From Arthrobacter sp. PAMC25564 (GTDB taxonomy: Bacteria; Actinomycetota; Actinomycetes; Actinomycetales; Micrococcaceae): a DNA stretch of 64,000 nucleotides. Position 1 is the stretch's first letter; every line of letters begins with the position of its first letter. The stretch lies in NCBI RefSeq assembly GCF_004798705.1, contig NZ_CP039290.1, positions 2,790,001 to 2,854,000 on the forward strand. Reading direction: 5' to 3'. Positions 30,554 through 42,280 of this stretch are shown here, in pieces. The position numbers were made by a program, and so were the translations under genes. The notes under the pieces were generated by a model that was not told the origin of the DNA, ran no database searches, and was given only the letters and a program-made list of their open reading frames with translations.

Positions 30554-31995
30554 GGCCGGTCATCGCTCTGGGGAAGGTAGCGTTCCAGGAACGCAGTGGA
30601 CAGCATGGTCAGCTCCTGTTCCGGCAGCGCAGCCAGCGCTGCCCAGGCCCGGCCCAGGGTATCGTCCAAGGATCGGATTTCGTCGCGTCCCTGGTTGAAG
30701 AGCCCGGTCTCCACCAGCGTCCGGTACCTGATGTAGCTGCGGTCGGTTTCGCTGAGTGCCGCCGCGCCCACCAGCTCGGCCAGTTCGGCGGCCTGGCGGG
30801 CGCGGGCCATGGCGGCCAGCACCTGGGCGGCGACATCAAGGTGGTCCTCGCGCGTCCGGTTCTTCCCCGCGCCGCTGCGCATCAGCCGCGACAGCGAGGC
30901 CAGGACGTCCACCGGCGGGTAGATGCCGCGGGCGTCTATTTCGGGTGCCAGGACAATCTGGCCCTCGGTGATGTAACCGGTCAGGTCGGGGACCGGGTGG
31001 GTGATGTCGCCGGCCGGCATCGTCAGCACCGGAATGATCGTTACCGAGCCATCACGGCCCTTGACCCGCCCGCAGCGCTCGTAGAGGGTGGCGAGGTCGC
31101 TGTACAGATACCCCGGGTAGCCCCGGCGTGCCGGGATTTCCCGCCGGGCCGCGGATACCTCGCGGACCGCTTCAGCGTAACTGGTCATGTCCGACATGAT
31201 CACCAGGACGTCGTGGCCCTCGGTGTAGGCGAGGTGTTCGGCGATGGTCAGCGCGATCCGCGGCGTGAGGATGCGTTCAATCACCGGATCGTCGGCGGCG
31301 TTGAGGAGGAGAACCAGCTCTCCCCCGGCGGAACGTTCTTCAAGGCGGTCCCGGACATAGGCGATGTCCGCATGCGTCAACCCCATGGCCGCGAACACCA
31401 CCCGGAATGAGTGGCCGCCGGAGGTCGCCTGTGCCGCGATCTGGGTCGCCAGGGTCAGGTGCGGGAGTCCCGGTACGGAAAAGATGGGGAGTTTTTGTCC
31501 CCTGACCAGGGTGGTCAGGCCATCGATGACCGAGATGCCGGTCAGGACCGGTTCCTGCGGGGGTTCCCGGTAGACCGGGTTCAGGGGCCAGCCGCTGACC
31601 GGAAGGGTCGCCGTGCCCGTCACCGGCGGGCCGCCGTCGAGCGGTTCCCCGCGTCCGTTGCAGACCCGTCCGAGCCATTCCGTCCCGACCTGAATGTGCA
31701 GCGGACGGCCCCCGAAGCGGATCCGGATCCCGTCCAGGGACATACCATCGGTGCTTTCGAGCACCTGCAGGGTGGCGAGGTCCTGGTCCACTTCCAGGAC
31801 GAGGCCATGGCGCCGCTCGCCGCCGTCCATGTCGATGGTGGCAAACTCATCCCAGCCCACGCCGTCGATCCCGCCCGCAATGAGCAGCGGCCCGCGGAGC
31901 TCCCGCACATCTCCGTGGGAGATCTGCGCGGCGAAGCCGAGCGACAGCGGCACCGGTCCGGCGCTGCCGGGCTCCGTGACTCTTGTTTCGTTCAT
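30550..31995 (-). CDS. ntpB: V/A-type ATPase subunit B (non-catalytic head subunit)
   Basis: Subunit B alternates with A in the hexameric head and carries the regulatory nucleotide interface. The 481-residue product lacks a P-loop, with LPHLTLATQIAAQATSGG in its place. It has the conserved LVIMSDMTSYAEAVREVSAARREIPARRGYPGYLYSDLA region (in pieces around residues 265-305) and the GYITEGQIVLAPEIDARGIYPP block. Length and motifs are normal. ATG 31995 overlaps the A stop by 4 bp. Confidence 0.96.
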   Translation of the reverse strand: MNETRVTEPGSAGPVPLSLGFAAQISHGDVRELRGPLLIAGGIDGVGWDEFATIDMDGGERRHGLVLEVDQDLATLQVLESTDGMSLDGIRIRFGGRPLHIQVGTEWLGRVCNGRGEPLDGGPPVTGTATLPVSGWPLNPVYREPPQEPVLTGISVIDGLTTLVRGQKLPIFSVPGLPHLTLATQIAAQATSGGHSFRVVFAAMGLTHADIAYVRDRLEERSAGGELVLLLNAADDPVIERILTPRIALTIAEHLAYTEGHDVLVIMSDMTSYAEAVREVSAARREIPARRGYPGYLYSDLATLYERCGRVKGRDGSVTIIPVLTMPAGDITHPVPDLTGYITEGQIVLAPEIDARGIYPPVDVLASLSRLMRSGAGKNRTREDHLDVAAQVLAAMARARQAAELAELVGAAALSETDRSYIRYRTLVETGLFNQGRDEIRSLDDTLGRAWAALAALPEQELTMLSTAFLERYLPQSDDRP

Positions 31996-33740
31996 TGCAG
32001 GGCCTCCAATGCCGTGAGTACCTCGCCGCTGCGGGCTTTGACAGCCGCCGCGTCCGAGGACCCCGTTTCTTCACGGGCCCGAAGGACCGGACCAAAGTCG
32101 CTTTGCTCGATGGTGGTGGCTGCCACGCCGCGTTCCACAAGTCCCTGGCAGGCGTCGACGACGTCGAGCACGAGGTCCAGCAAGGCGGCACCTTTTTCCG
32201 CGGAACAGAAGCCGTCGTTGGCGCTCAGCGCGTTCTGCATCAGCACACCGTCCCGCAGCAGGCGGCCGCCCAGCAGCACCATCCGTTCGTGGCCCGGCAA
32301 CGATGAGGTCCCGATGATTTCCGCCAGTTCGGCCAGCCGGTCCGCCTCGGCCAGCAGGGCGGCGGCCCGGGCCCGGCGGGCGGCCCAGCCAGGATTCCCG
32401 TTGGCCGCATGCCAGCTGCCGAGGGCTTCCGCATCGCGGGCAAAAGAGCCGGTCCAGCTCACGGCGGGATAATGCCGGGAGTAGGCCAGATCCCGGTCCA
32501 GTGTCCACAGGGACCGGACAAAGCGCTGGGAGTCCGTAGTGACCGGTTCCGTCATGTCACCGCCGGGCGGGGAAACAGCCCCGATCACCGTCACGGAGGC
32601 AGTCTTCCCGCCGAGCGTCGTGACCCGGCCGGCCCGCTCGTAGAACGAGGCCAGTTCGGACGCGAGGTTGGCAGGGTAGCCCTCCTCAGCGGGGAGGTCC
32701 CCGTTGCGGTTGGCGAATTCACGCAGCGCTTCTGCCCAGCGGGAGGTCGAGTCCGCGATCACGACGACGTCGTAACCCATGTCACGGTAATATTCCGCCA
32801 CCGTGATCCCGGTGAAGATGCTCGCCTCACGCGCCATCATGGGCATATTTGAGGTGTTGGCGATGATGACGGTGCGGTCGATCAGCTTCCCGCCGGTGCG
32901 TCCGTCCTCAAGCTGGGAGAGCCCGTCGAGGACGTCGGCCATTTCGTTGCCCCGTTCCCCGCAGCCCACATAGACGATGACGTCGGCATCGCTCCACTTG
33001 GCGATCTGCTGCAGCATCATCGTCTTGCCAGTTCCGAATCCTCCCGGAACCGCCGCGGCAGCCCCGCGCGCCACCGGGAACATCAGGTCCAGGACCCGCT
33101 GGCCGGTGTGCAGCGGCACGGTGCCGCTGTGCCTGGACCGGAATGGCCGCGCCCGGCGCACCGGACAGCGTTCGGAGAGCGCCACCTCGTGGCCGTCAAT
33201 CACGGCTACCGTATCGAGCACGTGGACCCGGCTCTCGGCTGCCAGCCAGCTCAGCTCACCGGACACGCCCGCCGGCACCAGGACCCGGTGCCCCACCGAC
33301 CCGGAATCCGGCACGGTGCCCAGGATCTCGCCGGCGGAAACCTTGGTACCGGCCACGGCCGCGGGCTTGAAGGTCCATTCGCGGGCCAGTACGGTGGGGT
33401 CTTCCGCGGAGCCTGACCGCTCGGGCGTCAGCCACATCGGCGCCGACGACAGCGGGCGCATGAGCCCGTCAAAGACGTGCCCCAGCAGGCCCGGACCCAA
33501 CAGCCCGGACAGCTCACCGCCGGTAGGGACAGCGGCATCGCCGGCTTTCACCCCGCCGGTATATTCGTAGGCCTGCAGCGTTGCCCGTGTCCCGGCGATG
33601 GACACGGTCTCCGCGCTGATGCGCCGGGGGCCGACGGCGATCAGCTCAAGCATGGACAGCCCTTCCGCGCCCTCAATCTCGACCAGGGGCCCGCTGACCC
33701 GCACGACGGTGCCGTCCCGCCGGTCTGCTACCGGGTCCAT
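31992..33740 (-). CDS. ntpA: V/A-type ATPase subunit A (catalytic)
   Basis: The catalytic subunit that binds and hydrolyses (or makes) ATP. In the 582-residue product the P-loop is GGFGTGKTMM (about residue 225), the catalytic GERGNE block follows, and DSTSRWAEALREFANRNGDLPAEEGYP is recognisable in pieces. The non-homologous insertion that separates V/A-type A subunits from F-type beta is present between about residues 110 and 190. ATG 33740 overlaps subunit E by 13 bp. This clearly distinguishes the complex from the F-type ATP synthase that all such organisms carry. Confidence 0.97.
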   Translation of the reverse strand: MDPVADRRDGTVVRVSGPLVEIEGAEGLSMLELIAVGPRRISAETVSIAGTRATLQAYEYTGGVKAGDAAVPTGGELSGLLGPGLLGHVFDGLMRPLSSAPMWLTPERSGSAEDPTVLAREWTFKPAAVAGTKVSAGEILGTVPDSGSVGHRVLVPAGVSGELSWLAAESRVHVLDTVAVIDGHEVALSERCPVRRARPFRSRHSGTVPLHTGQRVLDLMFPVARGAAAAVPGGFGTGKTMMLQQIAKWSDADVIVYVGCGERGNEMADVLDGLSQLEDGRTGGKLIDRTVIIANTSNMPMMAREASIFTGITVAEYYRDMGYDVVVIADSTSRWAEALREFANRNGDLPAEEGYPANLASELASFYERAGRVTTLGGKTASVTVIGAVSPPGGDMTEPVTTDSQRFVRSLWTLDRDLAYSRHYPAVSWTGSFARDAEALGSWHAANGNPGWAARRARAAALLAEADRLAELAEIIGTSSLPGHERMVLLGGRLLRDGVLMQNALSANDGFCSAEKGAALLDLVLDVVDACQGLVERGVAATTIEQSDFGPVLRAREETGSSDAAAVKARSGEVLTALEALQ

Positions 33741-34249
33741 AGCTCACGCACCCCGGGGATGGAGTCCAGGGTCAGCTCCGCCAGGGCAGGAAGGGAAAGA
33801 TCCAGGCGGCGTGAGCCGGCCTCGGCGACGACGCCGCCCTCCGGGCTCTCGGACACGCTGGCGTCCGGCCCGAGCAGCTCCCTGCACTGCTCCGTCAGCC
33901 GTGCCATCAGCTCCGCGTACCGGGGGTCTGACTTGAGTCCGGCCGCGGCCTCCCGCACCCTGCGGTGGAGTTCCAGCCGCAGGGAGCTGCGCTGTGCCAG
34001 GACCAGCTCGTGTGCCTGGCGGCGCGCCCGCGCCGAGCGCAGTGCGGCTTCGGCGCGGGCGGCGGTCTCCCCTTCCGTGGCTGCGGCGGCGAGGATGCCT
34101 GCGGCTTCGGCCCGGGCGGCATCCAACAAGGCGGCCGCCTGCCTGCCGGCGTCGTCGCGGAGCTCAGTGGCCTGCTTTTCGGCCGCAGCCCGGAGTGCCT
34201 GGCGCACCGGCCCCAAGGCGGCGTCGGCTTCCGGTGCGAGGCCGGTCAT
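33728..34249 (-). CDS. ntpE: V/A-type ATPase subunit E (peripheral stalk)
   Basis: A 173-residue alanine- and arginine-rich protein. Its first 110 residues form a long predicted coiled coil (AALRSARARRQAHELVLAQR in the middle), followed by a small globular domain ending DLSLPALAELTLDSIPGVRELW. This is the layout of subunit E, which pairs with subunit G/H in the stator. ATG 34249 overlaps subunit F by 4 bp. Sequence similarity within E subunits is low, so the call leans on gene order (next to A) and architecture. Confidence 0.85.
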   Translation of the reverse strand: MTGLAPEADAALGPVRQALRAAAEKQATELRDDAGRQAAALLDAARAEAAGILAAAATEGETAARAEAALRSARARRQAHELVLAQRSSLRLELHRRVREAAAGLKSDPRYAELMARLTEQCRELLGPDASVSESPEGGVVAEAGSRRLDLSLPALAELTLDSIPGVRELWTR

Positions 34250-34470
34250 GCGGGAAGCACCACGGTCATGGGCGAGCGGGGATCGGCCATGACCGGCTCC
34301 AGCGTGTGTGCGGAACGGGGCGTGAGGATGACGATTGCCGTGGTCGTGGGCAGTGCCGTCCAGGCGCGGAGGATTTCCTCATCGGTGGAGCCTGGGAAGA
34401 CGCTGACGCCGGCGAGCCGGAACCCGTCCAGGAGGGCCTGGTCGCCGATCGCGGCAATGGTTCCGGACAT
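34246..34470 (-). CDS. V/A-type ATPase subunit F (regulatory central stalk)
   Basis: Subunit F binds the rotor subunit D and modulates ATPase activity. The 74-residue product has the family start IAAIGDQALLDGFRLAGVSVFPGS. F subunits are usually about 100 residues, so this one is short at its C-terminus. I choose ATG 34470 because GGGGGAG lies about 8 nt upstream and the N-terminus matches the family. An in-frame ATG at 34491 would add MSGGAGT and overlap the K stop by 4 bp, matching other junctions of this operon. Confidence 0.8.
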   Translation of the reverse strand: MSGTIAAIGDQALLDGFRLAGVSVFPGSTDEEILRAWTALPTTTAIVILTPRSAHTLEPVMADPRSPMTVVLPA

Positions 34471-34487
34471 CGTTCCGGCTCCCCCGC

Positions 34488-36239
<1,752 letters not shown>

Positions 36240-36253
<14 letters not shown>

Positions 36254-37166
36254 CGAGCACCTCGCTTGACCCGGCGCCTGCGGCAGCGGCAGCCAGCGCC
36301 GCCCGGACCCGCCACGCATCGATGGACAGGACCGCGATGGCGCCCAGCACAACATCCGGCCCGGGCAGGGAACCGCGGAGCAGCCTGAACCCGTCTTTCT
36401 CCACCGCGGCGCATGCCCGGGCCTCCGCACGCCACAGCTCCTGCGGGGACGCAATACCAAGGAGCACCGTCCGCAGCGACGGCGGAAGCGCGGAAGAGAA
36501 CGCGGCGATGCTGCTCGCGGCTTCCCACGATCGGCCGATGACTGGTTCCAGCAGGTGAACGACCGGCGGCGCCGGCGTCACGCCGTCGACGGTCAGGATC
36601 CGGGCCGCCGTAAGGACGCACACCGCACCGCACCACGGCCGCGCCGGGGCTGCGGCAGCAGCCAGCCGGCGCGCCCAGGCAACGGTCAGTGCGTCCCGCA
36701 ACGGGCCAACGCCGGCGGCGCCGGCGTCGCCCCAGGCCGTAGCGCGCAGGATCGCGCCGAGTTCTTCGCTCGATCCGGCCGAGCGCACGCGGGGCCATGC
36801 GGTCGCCAGGGCACCCAGCTGATAGGGCTCGGGGGCCTTCGCCCCGCCGGCGAGCTGGCGGGCCAGGGCCATGATGTTCTCGATTTCAAAAATCCCCGCG
36901 GCCGCCCGCGCAAGGGCGGTGCCCGAGGCCGGAAGCCACCCGGCCAGCACGCGCAGTTGCCACAGGACCGTCTCCTGCAGGGCGCGTTCGGCGGCCGCCA
37001 GCCCTGGCGCCCCGCTGAGCCGTTCCGCATAGCTTGATTCCCGCAGCGAGGACAGCGCACGGTCCAGGGTCGGTTGGGCCGCCATCCCACGGCTGGTACC
37101 GGCACCGACGCGGCGCTGGGCCATGGACCGGGCCCGCACCGAGGCAGCCACCCAGTCCGCTTTCAT
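36240..37166 (-). CDS. ntpC: V/A-type ATPase subunit C (AC39/d-like rotor socket)
   Basis: Subunit C caps the proteolipid ring and connects it with the central stalk. The 308-residue, alanine-rich helical product has the pattern of repeated helices seen in AC39-like proteins, for example GIFEIENIMALARQLAGG near residue 95 and the repeated ALRATAWGD-type segments. Sequence conservation in this family is low, so the call depends mainly on its position between G/H and I. ATG 37166 overlaps the upstream gene by 4 bp. Confidence 0.8.
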
Positions 37167-37597
37167 TCCTGGCCGGCGCTCTGCGGAGCCAGCAGCGTGT
37201 CGATGACCCTGCCGACGACGCCCGGAATAAGCGCCAGGCCGGACTCTTCCAGCGCCGCGGCCTCACGGCGTGCCTGTTCCAGCAGTTGGGTGTCCCGCTC
37301 CGAGGCGGCCTGTTCGACCCGGGCGGCGGCCTTTGCGCGCTCGGCACCCGCTTCAAGCCGGGCCGCGGAGACGATCGCGGCCGCTTGCGCGCGGGCCCGG
37401 GCCACTTCCCGTTCCGCGCCCAGGCGCGCCTCCTCAACGAGTGCGGCGCACGATGCGACGTCGCCGGCCAGTGCGGCGAATACCGGCACCAACTCCGCAG
37501 CCGGACCCTGGTCATCGGTAGCCGGCACGCCGGCCGGCCCCGCCGGTCCCGGAGCGCCGACGGGCCTGAACCGGTCCAGGATACTCAATCGCGCCAT
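37163..37597 (-). CDS. V/A-type ATPase peripheral stalk subunit G/H
   Basis: First gene of the ATPase operon. The 144-residue product has an N-terminal proline/glycine-rich segment and a long alanine/glutamate/arginine coiled coil (about residues 55-125: EEARLGAEREVARARAQAAA and following), the architecture of subunit G/H, partner of E in the stator. ATG 37597 is supported by GAGGAGG about 6 nt upstream. It starts 80 bp after the TerC gene on the same strand with no clear terminator between, so the operon could share the TerC transcript. Confidence 0.78.
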   Translation of the reverse strand: MARLSILDRFRPVGAPGPAGPAGVPATDDQGPAAELVPVFAALAGDVASCAALVEEARLGAEREVARARAQAAAIVSAARLEAGAERAKAAARVEQAASERDTQLLEQARREAAALEESGLALIPGVVGRVIDTLLAPQSAGQE

Positions 37598-37677
37598 CGC
37601 CCCTCCTCGGAATGTCCTCCGAGCCACAGTCTAGGCCAGCAGGTCCTTGATTGGCCGGGGCTTGGCCGGGTCTCCTG

Positions 37678-38706
37678 CTACTCGGCGTCGCTCAGGCTCT
37701 TGCGGGAGTCCTCTTCCAGCCGTGCGTCCAGCTTGGACTTCGTGGCCCTGGAGCTGATCAGGCTGGCGATGACGGCCACGATGATGGTGCCGATGATCAC
37801 GCCGAGGGAGACGTAGGTGGGGATCTCGGGAGCCCACTCGATGTGCCGGCCGCCGTTGATGAAGGGAAGTTCGTTGACGTGCATGGCGTGCAGGACCAGC
37901 TTGACGCCGATGAACGCCAGGATGACGGACAGCGCGTGCTTGAGGTAGATCAGCCGGTTCATCAGCCCGCCCAGCAGGAAGTAGAGCTGGCGCAGGCCCA
38001 TCAGGGCGAAGATGTTGGCGGTGAAGACGATAAAGGCACTCTGGGTCAGGCCGAAGATGGCAGGGATGGAATCCACCGCGAACAGCAGGTCCGTCATGCC
38101 TATGGTCACGAAGACGATCAGCATCGGAGTGAAGACCTTCTTGCCGCCCACCACGGTGCGCAGTTTGCCCTCGTCGAACGTCTCGGACATCGGCAGGATC
38201 TTGCGGATCCGGGCGATGAGCGGGCTTTCCTTGTCTTCCTCATCCTCACCCTCGTCCTGTGCCTGCTTCCAGGCCGCCCAGAGCAGGAAGGCGCCGAAGA
38301 TGTAGAAGACCCAGCTGAACTGTTCGATCACGATCGCACCGAGCAGGATGAAGATGCCGCGGAGGATCAGCGCGATGATGATGCCCACCATAAGCACCTC
38401 CTGCTGGTACTTACGCGGGACCGAGAAGCGGGCCATGATGATGATGAACACGAACAGGTTGTCGATGCTGAGGCTGTATTCCGTCACCCAGCCGGCGATG
38501 AACTGGCTGCCGTATTCCGGGCCGGTGAAGGCGAACATGGCGCCGGCGAAGACCAGAGCCAGGACCACGTAGAAGGTGACCCACAGCCCGGCCTCCTTCA
38601 TGGAGGGCTCGTGCGGGCGTTTAACGACCAGCAGCAGGTCAATGGCCAGGATGATGCCGAGGGCCACAAATGAGCCGATCTCGAACCAAAGCGGAAGTTG
38701 GGGCAC
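37678..38706 (-). CDS. TerC-family integral membrane protein
   Basis: A 342-residue membrane protein of the TerC (tellurium resistance/Alx) family, whose members are now linked to manganese export or metallation of exported proteins. About nine hydrophobic segments are visible, with the family motifs EYSLSIDNLFVF (acidic residues within a membrane helix) and DLLFAVDSIPAIFGLTQ. The basic C-terminal tail is typical. The start is GTG 38706 with AAAGG about 7 nt upstream. Tellurium resistance itself is not implied. It lies directly upstream of the V/A-ATPase operon. Confidence 0.92.
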   Translation of the reverse strand: MPQLPLWFEIGSFVALGIILAIDLLLVVKRPHEPSMKEAGLWVTFYVVLALVFAGAMFAFTGPEYGSQFIAGWVTEYSLSIDNLFVFIIIMARFSVPRKYQQEVLMVGIIIALILRGIFILLGAIVIEQFSWVFYIFGAFLLWAAWKQAQDEGEDEEDKESPLIARIRKILPMSETFDEGKLRTVVGGKKVFTPMLIVFVTIGMTDLLFAVDSIPAIFGLTQSAFIVFTANIFALMGLRQLYFLLGGLMNRLIYLKHALSVILAFIGVKLVLHAMHVNELPFINGGRHIEWAPEIPTYVSLGVIIGTIIVAVIASLISSRATKSKLDARLEEDSRKSLSDAE

Positions 38707-38883
38707 GGAGGCACCTTTCGCAGGGTACAGCTAAGCCGTGTAAGTCTCTCCGGCTGCTCTGCATGTCCGGTACCGCGTACCTGGTTCTGCCTGGCTGCCC
38801 GCTACGCCCGGCAAGGCATCTGTGCCGTGCGTGTTGACGATCGTAGCGCTTGGGATACTCCCCTACGTTTGAACAACTTTACC

Positions 38884-40965
38884 CTAGGCGTGCCCGGCGG
38901 ACTGCATCTGGCGCAGCTCCTTCTTGAGCTCCCCCACCTCGTCACGTAGCCGTGCGGCCAGTTCGAACTGGAGTTCCCCGGCAGCGGCGTGCATCTGTTC
39001 CGTCAGCTGTTCGATCAGCCCCACAAGGTCCTCGGCCGGGGCCGCGGCGAGCCCGTCGGCGCGGATCGTCGACGCACCCTTGCCCTTCCCGCGGTTCCTG
39101 CCCGCGGCGGCCAGGAGTTCGCGGGTGTCCGCGTCCTCCTTGGCCAGCTGGTCCGTGATGTCGGCGATCTTCTTCCGCAGCGGCTGCGGGTCGATGCCGT
39201 GTTCGGTGTTGTACGCCACCTGGATGGCGCGGCGGCGGTTGGTCTCGTCGATGGCGTGGGCCATCGAATCGGTGATGCGGTCCGCATACATGTGGACCTG
39301 CCCGGAGACGTTGCGGGCGGCACGGCCGATCGTCTGGATCAAGGAGGTGGACGAGCGGAGGAAGCCTTCCTTGTCCGCGTCCAGGATGCTCACCAGCGAC
39401 ACCTCGGGCAGGTCCAGTCCTTCACGCAGCAGGTTGATGCCCACCAGGACGTCGAAGACGCCCATCCGGAGTTCGCGGAGCAGCTCCACCCGGCGGAGGG
39501 TGTCCACGTCCGAGTGCAGGTACTCCACCTTGACGCCGTGGCCCAGCAGGTAGTCGGTGAGGTCCTCGGCCATCCGCTTGGTCAGGGTGGTGACCAGGAC
39601 GCGTTCGTTCTTCGCGGTGCGGGTCCGGATTTCACCGAGCAGGTCATCGATCTGGCCCTTGGTGGGCTTGACGATGACTTCGGGATCGATCAGACCGGTG
39701 GGCCGGATGATCTGCTGGACGAAGCCGTCCGCCTTGCCGAGCTCGTACTTACCCGGGGTCGCGGACAGGTACACGGTCTGGCCCACGCGCTCCAGGAACT
39801 CGTCCCATTTCAGCGGCCGGTTGTCCATCGCGGAGGGCAGCCGGAATCCGTGGTCCACCAGCGTGCGCTTGCGGGACATGTCGCCCTCGTACATGGCGCC
39901 GATCTGCGGCACGGTGACGTGGGACTCGTCGATCACGAGGAGGAAGTCGTCCGGGAAGTAGTCGATGAGGCAGTGCGGCGCGGTGCCGCCGTCGCGGCCG
40001 TCAATGTGCCGGGAGTAGTTTTCGATGCCGTTGCAGAAGCCCATCTGCTGCATCATTTCCAGGTCATAGGTGGTGCGCATCCTCAACCGCTGTGCCTCCA
40101 CGAGCTTGTTCTGGCTCTCCAGGACCGCCAGCCGCGCTGCCAGCTCGTCTTCGATCCTTGTGATGGCCCGGGCCATGCGCTCGGGCCCGGCCACGTAGTG
40201 CGAGGCCGGGAAAACGTACATTTCCTCCTCGTCCCGGATCACTTCACCGGTCAGGGGATGGAGGGTATGGATGTTCTCGATCTCGTCCCCGAAGAACTCG
40301 ATCCGGAGGGCCAGTTCCTCGTACATCGGAATGATTTCCACGGTGTCGCCGCGGACCCGGAACGTGCCGCGGTGGAAGTCCATGTCATTGCGGGTGTACT
40401 GCATGGCGACGAACTTGCGGAGCAGCTCGTCGCGGTTCATTTCCGCCCCTTTGCGGAGCGTCACCATTCCGGCGATGTACTCTTCCGGCGTGCCGAGACC
40501 GTAGATGCAGGAGACCGTGGCCACGACGATCACGTCGCGGCGGGTCAGCAGGGCGTTCGTGGCGGAGTGGCGGAGCCGCTCCACTTCCTCATTGACGGAG
40601 GAGTCCTTCTCGATGAAGGTGTCGGTCTGCGGGACGTAGGCTTCGGGCTGGTAGTAGTCGTAGTAGGAGACGAAGTACTCCACCGCGTTGTTGGGCATCA
40701 GTTCGCGGAATTCGTTGGCAAGCTGGGCGGCGAGGGTCTTGTTCTGCACCATCACCAGGGTGGGTCGCTGGACCTGTTCGATCAGCCATGCCGTCGTCGC
40801 ACTCTTACCGGTACCGGTGGCACCGAGCAGCACCACGTCCTTCTCACCGTTGTTGATGCGCTCGGTGAGTTCGGCGATCGCGGCCGGTTGGTCGCCCGCC
40901 GGTTTGAACTCGCTGATGACCTCGAAGGGCGCCACGACGCGGTTGATTTCCTGCGCAAGACTCAT
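38884..40965 (-). CDS. uvrB: UvrABC system protein B (excinuclease subunit)
   Basis: UvrB is the damage-verification helicase of nucleotide excision repair. The 693-residue product has Walker [16 protein letters not shown] near residue 47, the beta-hairpin region [20 protein letters not shown], the DEAD-like DESHVT motif, QTIGRAARN (motif VI), and a C-terminal UVR motif ([21 protein letters not shown]) that binds UvrC. ATG 40965 has no Shine-Dalgarno; TAGATT ends 6 nt before it. A weak hairpin (38842-38867) follows the gene. Confidence 0.97.
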   Translation of the reverse strand: MSLAQEINRVVAPFEVISEFKPAGDQPAAIAELTERINNGEKDVVLLGATGTGKSATTAWLIEQVQRPTLVMVQNKTLAAQLANEFRELMPNNAVEYFVSYYDYYQPEAYVPQTDTFIEKDSSVNEEVERLRHSATNALLTRRDVIVVATVSCIYGLGTPEEYIAGMVTLRKGAEMNRDELLRKFVAMQYTRNDMDFHRGTFRVRGDTVEIIPMYEELALRIEFFGDEIENIHTLHPLTGEVIRDEEEMYVFPASHYVAGPERMARAITRIEDELAARLAVLESQNKLVEAQRLRMRTTYDLEMMQQMGFCNGIENYSRHIDGRDGGTAPHCLIDYFPDDFLLVIDESHVTVPQIGAMYEGDMSRKRTLVDHGFRLPSAMDNRPLKWDEFLERVGQTVYLSATPGKYELGKADGFVQQIIRPTGLIDPEVIVKPTKGQIDDLLGEIRTRTAKNERVLVTTLTKRMAEDLTDYLLGHGVKVEYLHSDVDTLRRVELLRELRMGVFDVLVGINLLREGLDLPEVSLVSILDADKEGFLRSSTSLIQTIGRAARNVSGQVHMYADRITDSMAHAIDETNRRRAIQVAYNTEHGIDPQPLRKKIADITDQLAKEDADTRELLAAAGRNRGKGKGASTIRADGLAAAPAEDLVGLIEQLTEQMHAAAGELQFELAARLRDEVGELKKELRQMQSAGHA

Positions 40966-40971
40966 GTATCT

Positions 40972-40977
40972 AATCTA
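40972..40977 (-). promoter_or_regulatory. Putative -10 element for leaderless uvrB
   Basis: TAGATT on the minus strand is followed by 6 nt and ATG 40965. The sequence upstream is nearly pure G/C, and no -35 element or LexA box was seen. Confidence 0.6.
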
Positions 40978-41046
40978 CCGCCGCCCGCCGCCCGCCACCC
41001 CTGATTCAGCTTTCGGCAGTACCGGGCGGCTGCGGGCCAGCGCGGC

Positions 41047-42258
41047 TCAGGCGTACGACGGCGGCTGCCAGCCGGTGCGCTGCGCCCAGGCGTCCATCCG
41101 GGGGGCGGCGTATCCGCTGAGCCAGCCCTCCTTGTCCGCCGCGTAGCCCGCGGTGGACTTGTCCACGCCATGGAGCCCGGCGACCCGGCACTTCTCGACG
41201 AGGTAGTCGGCCCGGGCATCCGCGTCGTCGCGCAGCCAGTCGCGGAAGCAGAGCGCGAACCGCCAGCCCGGGGATCCCACGGCCCGGACATGGAGGTTCA
41301 CCGCCCGCCCGGGGTCCGCGTTGCCGTGCAGGCGCTTGGGCCAGTCCGCCGGGTCGGGGTGGGACGCCTTGGGGTTGTCGGCATTGATGCCGGGCCAGCC
41401 GGGGAAGCCCGCGTCGGCCAGCAACGGTGCGATCCTGTCCGCGGCGGCCATGTCCACGACGCCGAGCTGGAGGTCGAGCACGTCCTTCGCGGCGAGTCCG
41501 GGGACGGCGGTGGAACCGACATGGTCCAGGGCCAGGATGTCCTGCGCTGCGGCCGCCCGCAGGCGCGCCATGAGCCGGGCGGCCTGCGCGGGCCACTCCG
41601 GGTTGGCGGGCGTCAGCACCGGGCCGCCGGTCCGCGGTGCGAGGCGGTGCCTGGCCAGGTTCTCCGCGAACGGGGCCAGCCGGAACTTCCAGAGCCGGTC
41701 CACGGCGTCCCGCAGTTCCTCCTTGGAACCGGAGTTGTCCAGGACGACGTCGGCCGCTGCCAGGCGGTCCTCCCTGGTGGCCTGGGAAGCCATCCGGGCC
41801 CGGGCGTCCGCCTCCGTCATGTGCCGGTGCTGCACCATCCGCTGCACCCGGACCGCATCCGGCGCGTCCACCACCACCACGAGGTGGAAGTTGGCGCCCT
41901 GGCCTGTCTCGACCAGCAGCGGGATGTCCTGAACCACCACGGCGCCCTTCGGTGCGCCGTCGGCCAGGGCGCCCGCGCGCTCCCGGACGAGGGGATGGAT
42001 GATGCCGTTCAGCACCGCCAGGCGTTCCGGGTTGCCGAAGACCAGGGCGCCGAGCTTCGGCCGGTCCAGGCCGCCGTCGGGCATCAGGACGGCGTTGCTG
42101 AAGGCCTCCACGACCTTGGCGAGTCCGGGCGTTCCGGGCTCCACGACCTCCCTGGCCAGCGCGTCGGCGTCGACGAGCACCGCGCCGAGCTCGCGCAGCC
42201 GTGAGGCCACCACTGACTTCCCTGAGGCGATGCCGCCGGTCAACCCGATCTTCAACAC
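41047..42258 (-). CDS. coaE: Dephospho-CoA kinase fused to a GrpB/UPF0157 domain
   Basis: Last enzyme of coenzyme A synthesis, phosphorylating dephospho-CoA at the 3' hydroxyl. Residues 1-200 form the kinase: P-loop [10 protein letters not shown], lid region [22 protein letters not shown]. Residues about 215-403 form a GrpB (nucleotidyltransferase-fold) domain with [27 protein letters not shown]. This fusion is usual in actinobacteria, and the role of the second domain is uncertain. GTG 42258 has no ribosome-binding site; TAGTCT ends 6 nt upstream and overlaps the promoter of yigZ on the other strand. Confidence 0.94.
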   Translation of the reverse strand: MLKIGLTGGIASGKSVVASRLRELGAVLVDADALAREVVEPGTPGLAKVVEAFSNAVLMPDGGLDRPKLGALVFGNPERLAVLNGIIHPLVRERAGALADGAPKGAVVVQDIPLLVETGQGANFHLVVVVDAPDAVRVQRMVQHRHMTEADARARMASQATREDRLAAADVVLDNSGSKEELRDAVDRLWKFRLAPFAENLARHRLAPRTGGPVLTPANPEWPAQAARLMARLRAAAAQDILALDHVGSTAVPGLAAKDVLDLQLGVVDMAAADRIAPLLADAGFPGWPGINADNPKASHPDPADWPKRLHGNADPGRAVNLHVRAVGSPGWRFALCFRDWLRDDADARADYLVEKCRVAGLHGVDKSTAGYAADKEGWLSGYAAPRMDAWAQRTGWQPPSYA

Positions 42259-42264
42259 CCCACC

Positions 42265-42274
42265 AGACTAAACT
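42265..42274. promoter_or_regulatory. Overlapping divergent -10 elements of coaE and yigZ
   Basis: The 10-mer AGACTAAACT reads TAGTCT on the minus strand (6 nt before coaE GTG 42258) and TAAACT on the plus strand (6 nt before yigZ GTG 42281). The two hexamers share the central TA. Both genes lack a Shine-Dalgarno, so one small element appears to give two leaderless mRNAs in opposite directions. Confidence 0.65.
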
Positions 42275-42280
42275 GATCCG

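Noticed and set aside
37678..38706. Tellurium resistance operon
   Set aside because: Only a TerC-like gene is present, without TerABDEZ genes; the family is broader than tellurite resistance.
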